A DNA stretch of 64,000 nucleotides from JAHELQ01 sp965603365 (GTDB lineage Bacteria > Acidobacteriota > Aminicenantia > UBA2199): the NCBI GenBank assembly GCA_965603365.1, contig CBFDCR010000020.1, positions 1 to 64,000 of the forward strand. Direction: 5' to 3'. The notes under the pieces are model-generated. The model did no database searches. It was not told where the DNA came from and saw nothing but the letters and a program-made list of their open reading frames with translations. Below are positions 1 to 8,857 of the stretch, in pieces; position 1 is the stretch's first letter, and every line of letters begins with the position of its first letter. The translations under genes and the position numbers were made by a program.

Positions 1-60
1 GGGGGGGGGGGCCGCACCCGGGGGGACGGTTTCCGGGGGGGGGGGGGTGGGGGGGGCGGG
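1..60. other. Poly-G contig end, probable sequencing artefact
   Basis: The first 60 or so bases are almost pure G, with runs of 10 or more, unlike the rest of the window. The minus-strand reading frame stays open through them but decodes to a Pro/Arg-rich string that fits no methyltransferase tail. This looks like two-colour-chemistry poly-G read ends carried into the contig rather than real sequence. Confidence 0.7.
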
Positions 61-728
61 GGGGAGAGGTGGCAGAAGAGGCTGGAGTGGTCTACTTCCT
101 GGAGGTGGGTGTGGGCATGGAGGCCTTTGGTGAGGGAGCGGAATTGGTCTCCTGAGAGGGTGGTGGCCCTAAAGCCGTCTTTGCAGACGATCTCGCCGCT
201 GCCGGTCCTGTCCCAGTCGATCTCCCCCAGGAGTCCGGCCTCTGCCTGCAGCTCGAACCACTCCAGGCGGGCTCCCCAGAAGCGGGGGGAATAGGTGGAA
301 AACAGCACGCTGCCGCCGGGCCGGGTCACCCGCAGGGCCTCGATGATGAGGAGGCGGGGATTGACCCGGAAGGCCGAGATGCCGTTCTGGATACAGGCCA
401 CCACGTCGAATAACTGGGGGCCAAAACCCATTAAGGTGGCATCCATTTCAGCGAAGAAACAATTGGGAATCTGGTGGAGACTCTTTTGGGCAAACAGGAG
501 ACTGTCGCGGCAGTTGTCGATACCCACCACCAGGCCGGCCTTAGCGGCCAATTGGGGTAGGATGCGGCCATAACCGCAGCCCAACTCCAACACCCGGTCA
601 CCGACTGTGATCTGTTGCAGCACGGTTTCGACTTCCGCATCCAGGTAGCGGCGCACCCGCGGCGGTGCGATGTCGTAACACTGTTTCAGCCTCTGGCCTG
701 ATAGTTTTTCCTTGTAGTATCCGGGCAT
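1..728 (-). CDS. Class I SAM-dependent methyltransferase, 3' partial
   Basis: A frame on the minus strand opens at ATG 726-728 (first residues MPGYYKEKL) and runs off the window without a stop. Motif I of class I SAM methyltransferases is visible as VLELGCGYGR at about residues 46-55. It is followed by VVGIDN about 15 residues later and by an LFDVVACIQNG strand (motif II/post II). A later RPGGSVLFSTYSPRFWG segment matches motif III. The substrate cannot be read from the sequence. It lies 38 bases downstream of the kinase gene on the same strand and may be co-transcribed. The C-terminus is lost in the low-quality contig end. Confidence 0.8.
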   Translation of the reverse strand, partial: MPGYYKEKLSGQRLKQCYDIAPPRVRRYLDAEVETVLQQITVGDRVLELGCGYGRILPQLAAKAGLVVGIDNCRDSLLFAQKSLHQIPNCFFAEMDATLMGFGPQLFDVVACIQNGISAFRVNPRLLIIEALRVTRPGGSVLFSTYSPRFWGARLEWFELQAEAGLLGEIDWDRTGSGEIVCKDGFRATTLSGDQFRSLTKGLHAHTHLQEVDHSSLFCHLSPPPPPPPPPRKPSPRVRPPP

Positions 729-766
729 CGTCTATGTTGCTCTTGGTCCTCAGTCGGGAACTACAT

Positions 767-2410
767 TTATTGATTCAACTCTCCCTGTATTTGCCGGGCC
801 AGGTCGCCGACCGCCTCCTTTAGTTTCTCCTCGGCATTGATGGCGGTGAATTTGGCTGTCCTGGTGAAGGGGCCGACAACGATCCTGCCGTCCCCGGGGG
901 CCACGGCTTTTATGGTCAGGGCTACTGTATACAGCTCGGAGGAGTGGCCGTAGTAGTTCAAGGTGGTGGTGGCCAGCAACTTGCTGGAGACGACCAGGTG
1001 ATAACGGGCCACTGCCGCTATGTTTCGCTCCGCTACGCTGGGGCCATCGACGACCAGGAAATTATTCCGGGAGAAGAAGGACTGCAAATAGGCGGTGATG
1101 AATTCGGCATTGTGATCATCGCCGGTCATGGTGACTAGCATGGAGTTGGCGGGCGGTCGAGGCCGCGATATGGGGTTCTGTTTTGCCGGTGCCCGCTCTT
1201 TTTTGCCTTTTACCGCCGCGGCCGGGATAGCCTGGGGCCTGTCTTCGGGCGGCAACTGCGCCGACGGGTCGTCTTCGGCCAGCGATTCATCTGTTTTCGC
1301 CTGATCGATAGTCTCTTCCCCCGTTTGACCGGGTGGTTGGGGGGTGTCTGGTCCCAGCGCCGCATCTGCCGAAGGATTCACTATTTCAGCCTGTCCTGAA
1401 TCGGCGGGAGATTTGTCGCCGAAATAGAGGAGTTTGGCCGCAAAGGCCCCGCCCAGCAGCAGCACGATCACCGCGGCCACGGCCAGGGCGCTCAAGGTGC
1501 GGCGCCGGTTCGATCTGGTGGCGGCACTTAACGTGTCCGGTGCGGCAAAGATCACGTTGACGGGGGCTGTCCTGCCTTTTTCGTATGTATCTAAGGCGGC
1601 AATGAGCTGGTCTGTGTCTTGAAAGCGCTGCTGCCTGTCGGTGGCCATCATCTTTTCCACAACTTCTTGAATGGCCACCGGTACATGGGGGGCGACCTGG
1701 CGGAGGGGCGGGAAGTCTCCCTTGACGATTTTCAACATCATGCTCACCGGCGTGTCGGTCTCATAGGGTGTCTTGCCGGTCAACATCTCATAAAAAGTGA
1801 CGCCCAGCGAATAGATGTCGCTCCTGCCGTCCACCGGTTGACCGGCGCACTGCTCCGGCGAAAGGTATTCCGGTGTACCGATAACGGAACCCTCCCGGGT
1901 CAATTTGGTCTGGGATCTGGCTAAGTGGGCGATGCCGAAATCGGTTACTTTGGCCCGGCCGGCGGCATCGATCATGATATTGCTGGGTTTAATATCCCGG
2001 TGCACCATCGCCGCTTGATGGGCCTGGTCGAGAGCCTCGGCCACCTGCCGGACCACGGCAATCGCCCTGGCCAACGGTAATTGTTTCTCTTTTTTTATGA
2101 TCTGGGCCAGGGTCTCGCCCTTGATGTACTCCATCGAAAAGAAGTGCATCCCCTGCTCCTCGCCGATGGCATATATCTGGACGATATGGGGGTGATTTAA
2201 CTGGGCGGCCGCCTGGGCTTCCCGTTGGAACCGTTTGATAAAATCGGTATCTTCGGAAAGATGCGGGCTGAGAACTTTTAGGGCCACCATTCGGTTTAGG
2301 GACGACTCATGGGCCTTGAACACCGTGGCCATTCCCCCTTGCCCCAATTTGTCAATGATTTTGTAGCTTCCCAGGTTTTCCCCGATTAAGTTCGATATTT
2401 TTATCACCAT
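767..2410 (-). CDS. Membrane-anchored Hanks-type serine/threonine protein kinase
   Basis: This 547-residue protein has a complete N-terminal kinase domain at about residues 16-275. The glycine loop is GQGGMATVF (23-31), the ATP-binding lysine K45 lies in VALKVL, the helix-C glutamate is E64, the catalytic loop HRDIKPSN starts at 137, DFG is at 157-159 and the APE-like motif is GTPEYLSPEQ. A single hydrophobic helix near residues 305-328 predicts a cytoplasmic kinase with an extracytoplasmic C-terminal part. A Pro/Glu-rich linker is followed by a domain of about 130 residues that I do not recognise; it is not a PASTA repeat. All catalytic residues are present, so it is probably active. A GAAGAGG ribosome site precedes the ATG. 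Its signal is unknown. Confidence 0.92.
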   Translation of the reverse strand: MVIKISNLIGENLGSYKIIDKLGQGGMATVFKAHESSLNRMVALKVLSPHLSEDTDFIKRFQREAQAAAQLNHPHIVQIYAIGEEQGMHFFSMEYIKGETLAQIIKKEKQLPLARAIAVVRQVAEALDQAHQAAMVHRDIKPSNIMIDAAGRAKVTDFGIAHLARSQTKLTREGSVIGTPEYLSPEQCAGQPVDGRSDIYSLGVTFYEMLTGKTPYETDTPVSMMLKIVKGDFPPLRQVAPHVPVAIQEVVEKMMATDRQQRFQDTDQLIAALDTYEKGRTAPVNVIFAAPDTLSAATRSNRRRTLSALAVAAVIVLLLGGAFAAKLLYFGDKSPADSGQAEIVNPSADAALGPDTPQPPGQTGEETIDQAKTDESLAEDDPSAQLPPEDRPQAIPAAAVKGKKERAPAKQNPISRPRPPANSMLVTMTGDDHNAEFITAYLQSFFSRNNFLVVDGPSVAERNIAAVARYHLVVSSKLLATTTLNYYGHSSELYTVALTIKAVAPGDGRIVVGPFTRTAKFTAINAEEKLKEAVGDLARQIQGELNQ

Positions 2411-2461
2411 TTTAATACCTCTTCATTTACCCTATTATAATAATGTAAAAACAGATTTTTA

Positions 2462-3073
2462 TCAATATTTTTTTATATAACGGTTGATCTCCCTGACCGC
2501 GGTTTCGGTGTCCTGCTGGAACGCCCGCACCATGGCGAAGTTGCAGACCCCCAACTGCCGCAGCGGTTTGATATTCTGGGGGGTTAAGCCGCCGATGGCG
2601 ACAAAGGGGATACGGACCGTCTCCTGTACCTGCCGGACGGTGTCGATGCCGATAGGGGGGTAACTCTCCTTGGTGGGGGTGGCGAAGACCGGGCCGATGC
2701 CGATGTAGTCGGCACCCTCCCGCTCGGCGGCTGCGGCCTGGTCCAGGCTGTGGGTGGAGACGCCGATGATGAAACCTTCGGGGGTGATGCGCCGGGCCTC
2801 CCGGATGGGGATATCGTCCTGGCCCAGGTGAACGCCGTCGGCACCGACAATGAGGGCCGCGTCGATAAAGTCGTTGACAATAAAAATAGTATGGTGTCGG
2901 CGGGTAATTTCCCGGATTTTTCTGGCATTGGACAGCAACTGTCTCCGGCTGGACATTTTATCCCGGTACTGCACGATATTGGCTCCGGCCCGGCAAGCCT
3001 CGCCGGCCACGGCGAGGTGGTCGCCGCTGGTAATCACATAGGCACCCATTTTTTTTAGTCTCTCACGAGTCAT
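2462..3073 (-). CDS. thiE: Thiamine-phosphate synthase
   Basis: ThiE joins the pyrimidine pyrophosphate and the thiazole phosphate to make thiamine phosphate in the cytoplasm. The 203-residue length is normal for the family. Diagnostic TIM-barrel motifs are in order: VQYRDK (34-39), VNDF (66-69, substrate Asn-Asp), GADGVHLGQDD (77-87), IGVSTHS, and the loop YIGIGPVFATPTK, with a late FVAIGG phosphate-binding turn. It starts one base after the Nudix stop codon, with GGAGAG upstream of its ATG. It is the last gene of a thi4-nudix-thiE operon, so the pathway role is well supported by context. Confidence 0.95.
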   Translation of the reverse strand: MTRERLKKMGAYVITSGDHLAVAGEACRAGANIVQYRDKMSSRRQLLSNARKIREITRRHHTIFIVNDFIDAALIVGADGVHLGQDDIPIREARRITPEGFIIGVSTHSLDQAAAAEREGADYIGIGPVFATPTKESYPPIGIDTVRQVQETVRIPFVAIGGLTPQNIKPLRQLGVCNFAMVRAFQQDTETAVREINRYIKKY

Positions 3074-3074
3074 T

Positions 3075-3569
3075 TCAATCTTTCTCTCCTTTCAACACAT
3101 CTGCCAGCAGGGCCCGATGGCTGCGGAAGGCAATGGGGGGCAGTCGGTGGGCATCATAAAACAGCGCCTCTTCACTGTCGTCACCGGCCTTTAGCTGGCC
3201 ATGATATCTTTTGATTAGATAGCCGACAATCAGTACCGATTTGTAGACGGTGCTGTCCCCGGGGTAGACGCCCACCAGGCGGTCGATCTCGCCGGTCAGG
3301 TTGGTCTCTTCGTGCAGTTCCCGCAGGCAGGCCTGTTCCGGGGTTTCATCCACTTCGATAAACCCGCCGGGCAGGCACCACATGCCCTTCTTGGGCTCCA
3401 CCTTCCGCTTCACCAGCAGGACTCTTTTGTCTTGATCCCTTACCACCGCCGCAGTGGCGGGCACCGGATTTTCATAAATGATGCGTTCGCAGCCGCTGCA
3501 AACGAGCCGCTGTCTGTTTTCAACCAGCCGCTGCACCAACCGGGCCCGGCAGTAGGGGCAATATTTCAT
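3075..3569 (-). CDS. Zinc-ribbon Nudix hydrolase
   Basis: This 164-residue protein has an N-terminal zinc ribbon (C4, C7, C24, C27), as in NudC-like hydrolases, and a Nudix fold behind it. The Nudix box runs from G69 through E75 to R83-E84 and E87-E88, in the order Gx5Ex7RExxEE. The usual final Gly is N90. These are the metal-binding residues needed to hydrolyse a nucleoside diphosphate linked to another group. The start ATG overlaps the thi4 stop by four bases and the stop is one base from thiE, so it is translationally coupled inside a thiamine operon. A housecleaning or salvage role on a thiamine-related pyrophosphate is an inference; the substrate is not shown by the sequence. Confidence 0.88.
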   Translation of the reverse strand: MKYCPYCRARLVQRLVENRQRLVCSGCERIIYENPVPATAAVVRDQDKRVLLVKRKVEPKKGMWCLPGGFIEVDETPEQACLRELHEETNLTGEIDRLVGVYPGDSTVYKSVLIVGYLIKRYHGQLKAGDDSEEALFYDAHRLPPIAFRSHRALLADVLKGEKD

Positions 3570-4357
3570 CTTTTTAATCTTTGAATCAACTCCCGGGCCA
3601 CCTTCTGGCCGGAAAGCAGCATGCCGCCAAAAACGGGTCCCATCCGGGGGGCACCCATGGCCGCATTGGCCGCCATGCCGGTGACATACAGACCGGGAAA
3701 TATCTCTGTCGAATTTTGCAGGGTCAACTCTTCACCCCGCTCCGCCCACATGGACATCTCGCCCACTACTTTTCCGGTTCTGGTGTAAAGCTCCGCATCC
3801 ATTTTCCTGGCCACGATCGAACAGATTTCGGCGGGATGGCCGGTGCCGTCCACCACATATTTGGCCCGGATCGTCAGGGGGTCTACGTGAAGATCCAGCC
3901 GAACCACCGGTGACCAGTTTAACACCAGGCCGCCGACCCTCTTGATCTGATTCTCTTCCCGAAACATCACATCTTCGACTTTGATACAATTAAAAATCCG
4001 GGTGCCGGCCTTCACACACCGGGAAATCAAGGTGGAGGTAGACTCCACACTGTCGGCGGTGAAGTACCCTTCGGAAAAAGAGAGGCAGCGGATATCCAGT
4101 TCATCGAGCAGCGAAAGGGCACTTTCCTGAACTACGATCTCGTTAAACATCATGCCGCCCCCCCACATACCGCCGCCGGGAGCCAGCTTGGCCTCAAAAA
4201 TGGCCGATTTAATGCCGCTCTGCCCCAGCAGGGTGCCGCATACCAGGTTGGAAGGCCCGGCCCCGACCAGAGCGACGTCAAGGTCTAAAGATTCGGTCAA
4301 TTTTTTATAATATTTATCGATAATGCCTCTGGATATCTCGATGTCGTCCAATTTCAT
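3566..4357 (-). CDS. thi4: Thi4-family ADP-thiazole synthase, probably sulfide-dependent
   Basis: This 263-residue FAD/NAD-fold protein makes the thiamine thiazole precursor from NAD and glycine. The dinucleotide motif VGAGPSN is at 31-37 and the family's glycine-rich GGGMWGGGMM stretch is at 61-70. The C-terminal GAPRMGPVFGGMLLSG also fits Thi4. Where yeast THI4 carries its sacrificial cysteine, this protein has a histidine (H157 in LHVDP), as in archaeal enzymes that take sulfur from free sulfide and turn over many times. That mode is therefore inferred, and it fits an anaerobic habitat. It is the first gene of the operon; AAGGAG sits just before the ATG. No TPP riboswitch is visible in the 81-base upstream gap. 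Confidence 0.9.
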   Translation of the reverse strand: MKLDDIEISRGIIDKYYKKLTESLDLDVALVGAGPSNLVCGTLLGQSGIKSAIFEAKLAPGGGMWGGGMMFNEIVVQESALSLLDELDIRCLSFSEGYFTADSVESTSTLISRCVKAGTRIFNCIKVEDVMFREENQIKRVGGLVLNWSPVVRLDLHVDPLTIRAKYVVDGTGHPAEICSIVARKMDAELYTRTGKVVGEMSMWAERGEELTLQNSTEIFPGLYVTGMAANAAMGAPRMGPVFGGMLLSGQKVARELIQRLKR

Positions 4358-4438
4358 CTTTTCTCCTTAAACATTTAAACACCTTAGTTTAAGCCAAATT
4401 CCCCTAAAACTCAAGATTAAAATGGAAACGGCGTGTGT

Positions 4439-5569
4439 CTACTTTATTTTTTTTTCATACATGCCGTAGGTTTTATACCGCCGGGCATTGATATGCTCCA
4501 GCACCCGGTTCATACTATTGTTATTCTCCAGGATCCATGACAATTCTGCCCGTTTATATCCGTGTTTCAAGCCGTTCTCGACGGTTTTCTGGTAAAAGAG
4601 AAAATCCACTCCCCGGTTTCGGTATTCCTTGAGCACCCCCATCAGTGCCACCCGGATCTGGTTCACCTTTTTCAATTTCCTGATCAACTTAATCCAGTTG
4701 AAGGGAAACAGACGGCCCTTTAGAGATATGAGTGCCTGGTTAATGTCGGGCACCGAAAAGCAGAAGCCGATTGGTTTGGCCTTATGTTCGGCGATAAATA
4801 TCAGGTCCCGCCGGGCAAATATCTTTATGTTTTCAAACTCCTCCAAAACCTCTTCTTTTGTAAAGGGGACAAATCCCCAATTCCCCGACCAGGCTTGATT
4901 AAACAGGTCGGTAACGATCTCCGCCTCCTTCTCCAGGCGGCTATAATCCACATTCCTGATGACGATGTCCCGATCCAGCAATCTTTCTTCCATTCGGCTC
5001 AAGGCGGAAGGAAATTTGATGGTCTCCTCCGTGACCTCATAGGCAAAGAAGCGCATGACCCGTTTAAAGCCATATTTTTTTAATAAGTCCGAGTAATAGG
5101 GGCCGTTGTAGGACATTAAAACAAAGGGGGGTTCGTCAAAGCCTTCGACCAGCACCCCAGAAATATTGTTGGTGGAGAAGGTGGAGGGACCTCGCAGTAC
5201 ATCTGCCCCTTTCTCCTTCAGCCATGTCTCGGCGGTTGACAGCAGCAAATGCGCCACCGCCCGATCGTTCACGGTTTCAAAAGAGCCGAAAAAGGCGGCA
5301 TTGTCTTTATGATAGTTATTGTGATCTCTATTGATGATGGCGGCGACTCGGCCCACCGGCTGGCTGTTCCGATAACACATGAACAAGGCCACCGGATTGT
5401 GTTTCAAAAATGGATTGTGTTTGGGATTATAAAATTTCTTTTCTTCCGAGAGCAGGGGGGAAACCCAATTGGGATCATCTTCGTACAAGCGGTACGGGAA
5501 ATTGATAAAATCTTTGAGAGTCTTTGAATCTACCGCCTCTTTAATTTCCAGTGATTCTGAATTCTTCAT
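4439..5569 (-). CDS. GNAT-like N-acetyltransferase family protein (YghO-like)
   Basis: The protein has 376 residues if started at the ATG at 5567-5569, which has a perfect GAGGAG three bases upstream; an upstream in-frame start 39 bases earlier lacks such a site. The sequence resembles large, poorly characterised acetyltransferase-like proteins with two GNAT-type lobes. The C-terminal lobe contains LMGVLKEYRNRGVDFLFY, which resembles the acetyl-CoA-binding segment (Q/RxxGxG/A), followed by a typical ELSWILENNNSMNRVLEHI segment. No signal peptide or membrane helix is seen. The substrate is unknown. It is upstream of the thiamine operon on the same strand but separated by 81 bases. Confidence 0.65.
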   Translation of the reverse strand: MKNSESLEIKEAVDSKTLKDFINFPYRLYEDDPNWVSPLLSEEKKFYNPKHNPFLKHNPVALFMCYRNSQPVGRVAAIINRDHNNYHKDNAAFFGSFETVNDRAVAHLLLSTAETWLKEKGADVLRGPSTFSTNNISGVLVEGFDEPPFVLMSYNGPYYSDLLKKYGFKRVMRFFAYEVTEETIKFPSALSRMEERLLDRDIVIRNVDYSRLEKEAEIVTDLFNQAWSGNWGFVPFTKEEVLEEFENIKIFARRDLIFIAEHKAKPIGFCFSVPDINQALISLKGRLFPFNWIKLIRKLKKVNQIRVALMGVLKEYRNRGVDFLFYQKTVENGLKHGYKRAELSWILENNNSMNRVLEHINARRYKTYGMYEKKIK

Positions 5570-5732
5570 TTTCTCCTCAAAATGTAAATCATATTGTAAC
5601 CAAAACAACCAGTAAATTCAATCTTTTTCAGTCAAAATTAAAAATATTCTCAATTATCCCTGCTCAAGTCAAGGGGATTCCCAGAAAATTTTATTGGTGC
5701 TCAACTCCCTTATTGCAAACGTTGTGGTAAAA

Positions 5733-8700
5733 TCAGAATTTGCGGATGAGTTTGGAGCCGAACTGGCGCAGGTCGTCGAAGTAGGTGTAGAAGATGGGCA
5801 CGGCAAACAGGGTGAGGAAGGTGGAACTGATGAGGCCGCCGATCATGGCGATGCCCAGGGGGGCATAGGGAATGCCGATCAGGGCGGTGCTGCCGATGGC
5901 CATGGGCAAGAGGCCGCAAATCGTTGTTAAGGCCGTCATCAGGATGGGCCGGAACCGGTGCATGCCGGCCACCAATATGGCCTGCTCCCGGGTCATGCCG
6001 GTATTGCGGTACTGGTTAACCAGATCGATCAACACGATGGCGTTGTTGACCACCACCCCAACCAGGATCACCAGCCCGATCATGGCCATGATGTCGAGGG
6101 TGGTGCCGCTGATAAACAGCAGCCAGAAGGAACCCACAAACGCGGCGGGTATGGCCACCAGGATCGACAAGGGCAGTATAAAGGATTCAAACAAGACCCC
6201 CATGAGGATGAAGACAAAGGTCACCGACAGGAGCAGGGCATTCATAAAATCCTTGTTTTGCTGTTCCAATCGCCGGGAACGCTCTCCCTTTTCATAGTAA
6301 TAACCGGTGGGGAATTTGAAGTTTTTGAAGATCTGCTCGATCCGGCCGGTGATCTGCTTCATGTCCTCTTCGCCGGAAAATATTTTCATTTCCAGGAAGG
6401 ATTTACTGTTTTCCCGGCGTATGTTGCCGAAACTGCGGTGGTAGGTCAGGTCCACCAGGGAGGCGAGATTGGTCTCCGCACCACCGGCGGTCTTGATGAA
6501 GGTGTTCTTCAGTTGGGCCACGTATTCCCGCTGCTCCGGCCTGGATTTGACATAGATGGGGATCTCCTGCCCGGGGGCCTGGTAATTGGAGATCTTGCGG
6601 CGCCGCAGGGTAAAGGCCACATACTGGGCCAGATACCCGGCATTGACCCCCACCTTGAAGGCCTTGTCCCGGTCCACTTCGATGTGGATCTCGTCGTTGC
6701 CGGTCTCCACATCGGTCTCCACGCTCAAAATCCCGTCCACCAGTTTGACCTGCCGTTCCAATTCGTCGGCCAGTTCCTCCAGTACGCCAGTGTCGTATCC
6801 TCGCAGGGCATAGGTCAGGGCCGAGCTGTCCACCCCGCCCTGGTCACGCCAGGAGGTGCGCAGCCTGACACCGGGGATTACCGGCAGATTTTGTTTGATG
6901 TCTTCGGTCAACTCCTGCCGGTTGAGGCGCCGGTAGCCGCTCAAGCCTAAAAGGTTGGCAATCTTGCGGTAAATGACCTGGTGCCACTGCCGGTCCCGAT
7001 CCGGTTTCAGGTAAATTTCGATCATGGCCCAGAAGGGGCGAACACGGGTGGAAATATGATCGATGTGGTAAATGTCTTCCCGCTCTTTGATCCGCTTCAC
7101 AATGTAATTCACCGTTTGGTCGGCCTTCTGGAGTGAATAGTCGGAGGGAAAATTGCAGATGACTTTGGCATCCCGGGGCCCCCCTTCGGCGGTGTCGGTC
7201 TTTTTGACCAGGTTCATGGGAATGAGCTGGCTCAGTATGATCAGAAAAATCACGATCAGGGCGTCCCCCCGGTGTTTCAGTACCTTTACCAGGGCATTCT
7301 GGTAAGATTGGCTGAAGCGGTTGTGGGTGGCCTGGATGGTCTTGATCTTTTTGGGCATGGCCCGGGTGGAACCCAGGGGAATAAAGAGGAGGGCGATGAA
7401 CAGGCTGGCCAGCAGCGCAAACACCACCGGCAGGCCGATTCTGGTGATGAAGAACGACATGTTGGAGTCCCCCCCCATGATCATCAGGGGCAGGAATACC
7501 ACCACGGTGGTCAGGGTGGCCAGGGTAATGGCCAGGCCCACTTCGGAGGCTCCCAAAATGGCAGACCTTTGGGGGTCAAACCCCATGCTGTTGAATCGAT
7601 AGATATTTTCGGTCATGACGATGGCATTGTCCACCACCAGGCCGATGCAGAGCATGAGCCCCATCATGGTAAACAGGTTCAATGTCCAGTTCATGGCATA
7701 GAGCAGCAGCACGGAGACCAGGAGCGACAGGGGGATGGCTAAGGTGAGCATGATGGTGACCCGCAGTTTTCTTAAAAAAAACAGCAGGACGAAGAAGGCG
7801 AAGAGTCCGCCCCACATGGCGGTGACCTTCACATTATCGATGGATTCGTTGATGATGGCGCCCTGGTCGAAGAAGACAAAGTAGTTTACCCCTTTGAGTT
7901 CGGGGCGGGTGGCAAATTGCTCCTCCAGTTTCTCATTGATCCGGCGGCATACTTCCACCGTGTTGGCTTCGCTCTCTTTGTAGGCCACCAGGCCGCCCGC
8001 CAGTTTGCCGTCTACCCGCATGATATTATCCTGCTCTTCCTCGAAATCGTAGACCACCTGGGCAATGTTGTGGAGCCGCAGTCCGGGCCGGATTTCAATA
8101 TTGCGGATCTGTTCCAGGCTGTTAAACCGGGATTTGCTGCGCACCAGGTACTTCTTACCGCCCATATAAACGTAGCCGCTGGATATGGCAAAGTTGTCCC
8201 GCACCAGCCGGTTCATCAACTGCACCAGGTTGACCCGGAAATTCCGCACCTTGTCGTTATCCACGATGATCTGGATGTATTTTTCCCGCATGCCGAACAG
8301 CTCCACATTGGCCACGCCCTTGACACCTTCGATGGACTGCTTGATGAATCTCTCGGTCACGTAATGGGGATCTTTGATGCCGTCGTGAAAGGAGACCCCC
8401 ATGAATATGATCGGTTCATCGTCTACCCGGTAGCGGCGGACGTAGAAATGTTCGATCTCATCGGGAATCAGGGGCCGGGCCCGCTCCAGCCGGTCGGTCA
8501 CCTGGGCATAGGCCAGATCCATGTTGGTGCCCTGGGAGAATTCCAGCCAGAACCAGCAGCCCCGGCTGGAGGAGCTGCTGAAGACCCGTTTCAGGTTTTT
8601 AACGGTCTTGAGCTCCCCCTCCACCGGCTTGACGATCTGTTCCTCGATCTCACCGGGATTGGCATCGATGTAGGGGATCCAGATGCCCAGGTAAGGGTTG

Positions 8701-8849
8701 TTAAACCCGGCGGGAAAGAGGTCGAGCTTGATGCGGTTATAGGCGATGGAGCCGATAACCAGTACGGCCACCAGGATCATGACAACGGTGACCGGCCTCT
8801 TGAGGGAGAACCGGGGCATCAGTCGTTCTTTGATCGGAGGTTCCGTCAT
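5733..8849 (-). CDS. RND efflux pump inner-membrane transporter (second pump)
   Basis: A 1038-residue protein of the AcrB/HAE1 resistance-nodulation-division superfamily, with normal length. It has two repeated halves, each with one helix, a large periplasmic loop and five or more helices. The proton-relay helix 4 region reads GLVVDNAIVMTENIYR, retaining one of the paired aspartates of AcrB with Asn in the second place, as in several HAE1 members. The second-half equivalent is GVVVNNAIVLIDLVNQYR. It is the last gene of an adaptor-RND-RND operon, nine bases or less from its neighbour. Two adjacent RND genes suggest either a heteromeric trimer (as in MdtBC) or two pumps sharing one adaptor. Substrate is unknown. 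Confidence 0.92.
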   Translation of the reverse strand: MTEPPIKERLMPRFSLKRPVTVVMILVAVLVIGSIAYNRIKLDLFPAGFNNPYLGIWIPYIDANPGEIEEQIVKPVEGELKTVKNLKRVFSSSSSRGCWFWLEFSQGTNMDLAYAQVTDRLERARPLIPDEIEHFYVRRYRVDDEPIIFMGVSFHDGIKDPHYVTERFIKQSIEGVKGVANVELFGMREKYIQIIVDNDKVRNFRVNLVQLMNRLVRDNFAISSGYVYMGGKKYLVRSKSRFNSLEQIRNIEIRPGLRLHNIAQVVYDFEEEQDNIMRVDGKLAGGLVAYKESEANTVEVCRRINEKLEEQFATRPELKGVNYFVFFDQGAIINESIDNVKVTAMWGGLFAFFVLLFFLRKLRVTIMLTLAIPLSLLVSVLLLYAMNWTLNLFTMMGLMLCIGLVVDNAIVMTENIYRFNSMGFDPQRSAILGASEVGLAITLATLTTVVVFLPLMIMGGDSNMSFFITRIGLPVVFALLASLFIALLFIPLGSTRAMPKKIKTIQATHNRFSQSYQNALVKVLKHRGDALIVIFLIILSQLIPMNLVKKTDTAEGGPRDAKVICNFPSDYSLQKADQTVNYIVKRIKEREDIYHIDHISTRVRPFWAMIEIYLKPDRDRQWHQVIYRKIANLLGLSGYRRLNRQELTEDIKQNLPVIPGVRLRTSWRDQGGVDSSALTYALRGYDTGVLEELADELERQVKLVDGILSVETDVETGNDEIHIEVDRDKAFKVGVNAGYLAQYVAFTLRRRKISNYQAPGQEIPIYVKSRPEQREYVAQLKNTFIKTAGGAETNLASLVDLTYHRSFGNIRRENSKSFLEMKIFSGEEDMKQITGRIEQIFKNFKFPTGYYYEKGERSRRLEQQNKDFMNALLLSVTFVFILMGVLFESFILPLSILVAIPAAFVGSFWLLFISGTTLDIMAMIGLVILVGVVVNNAIVLIDLVNQYRNTGMTREQAILVAGMHRFRPILMTALTTICGLLPMAIGSTALIGIPYAPLGIAMIGGLISSTFLTLFAVPIFYTYFDDLRQFGSKLIRKF

Positions 8850-8857
8850 CTTGTCAC

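Noticed and set aside
4358..4438. TPP riboswitch before the thiamine operon
   Set aside because: The 81-base gap is too short for the usual element and lacks the CUGAGA and ACCUGAUC cores on the transcribed strand.
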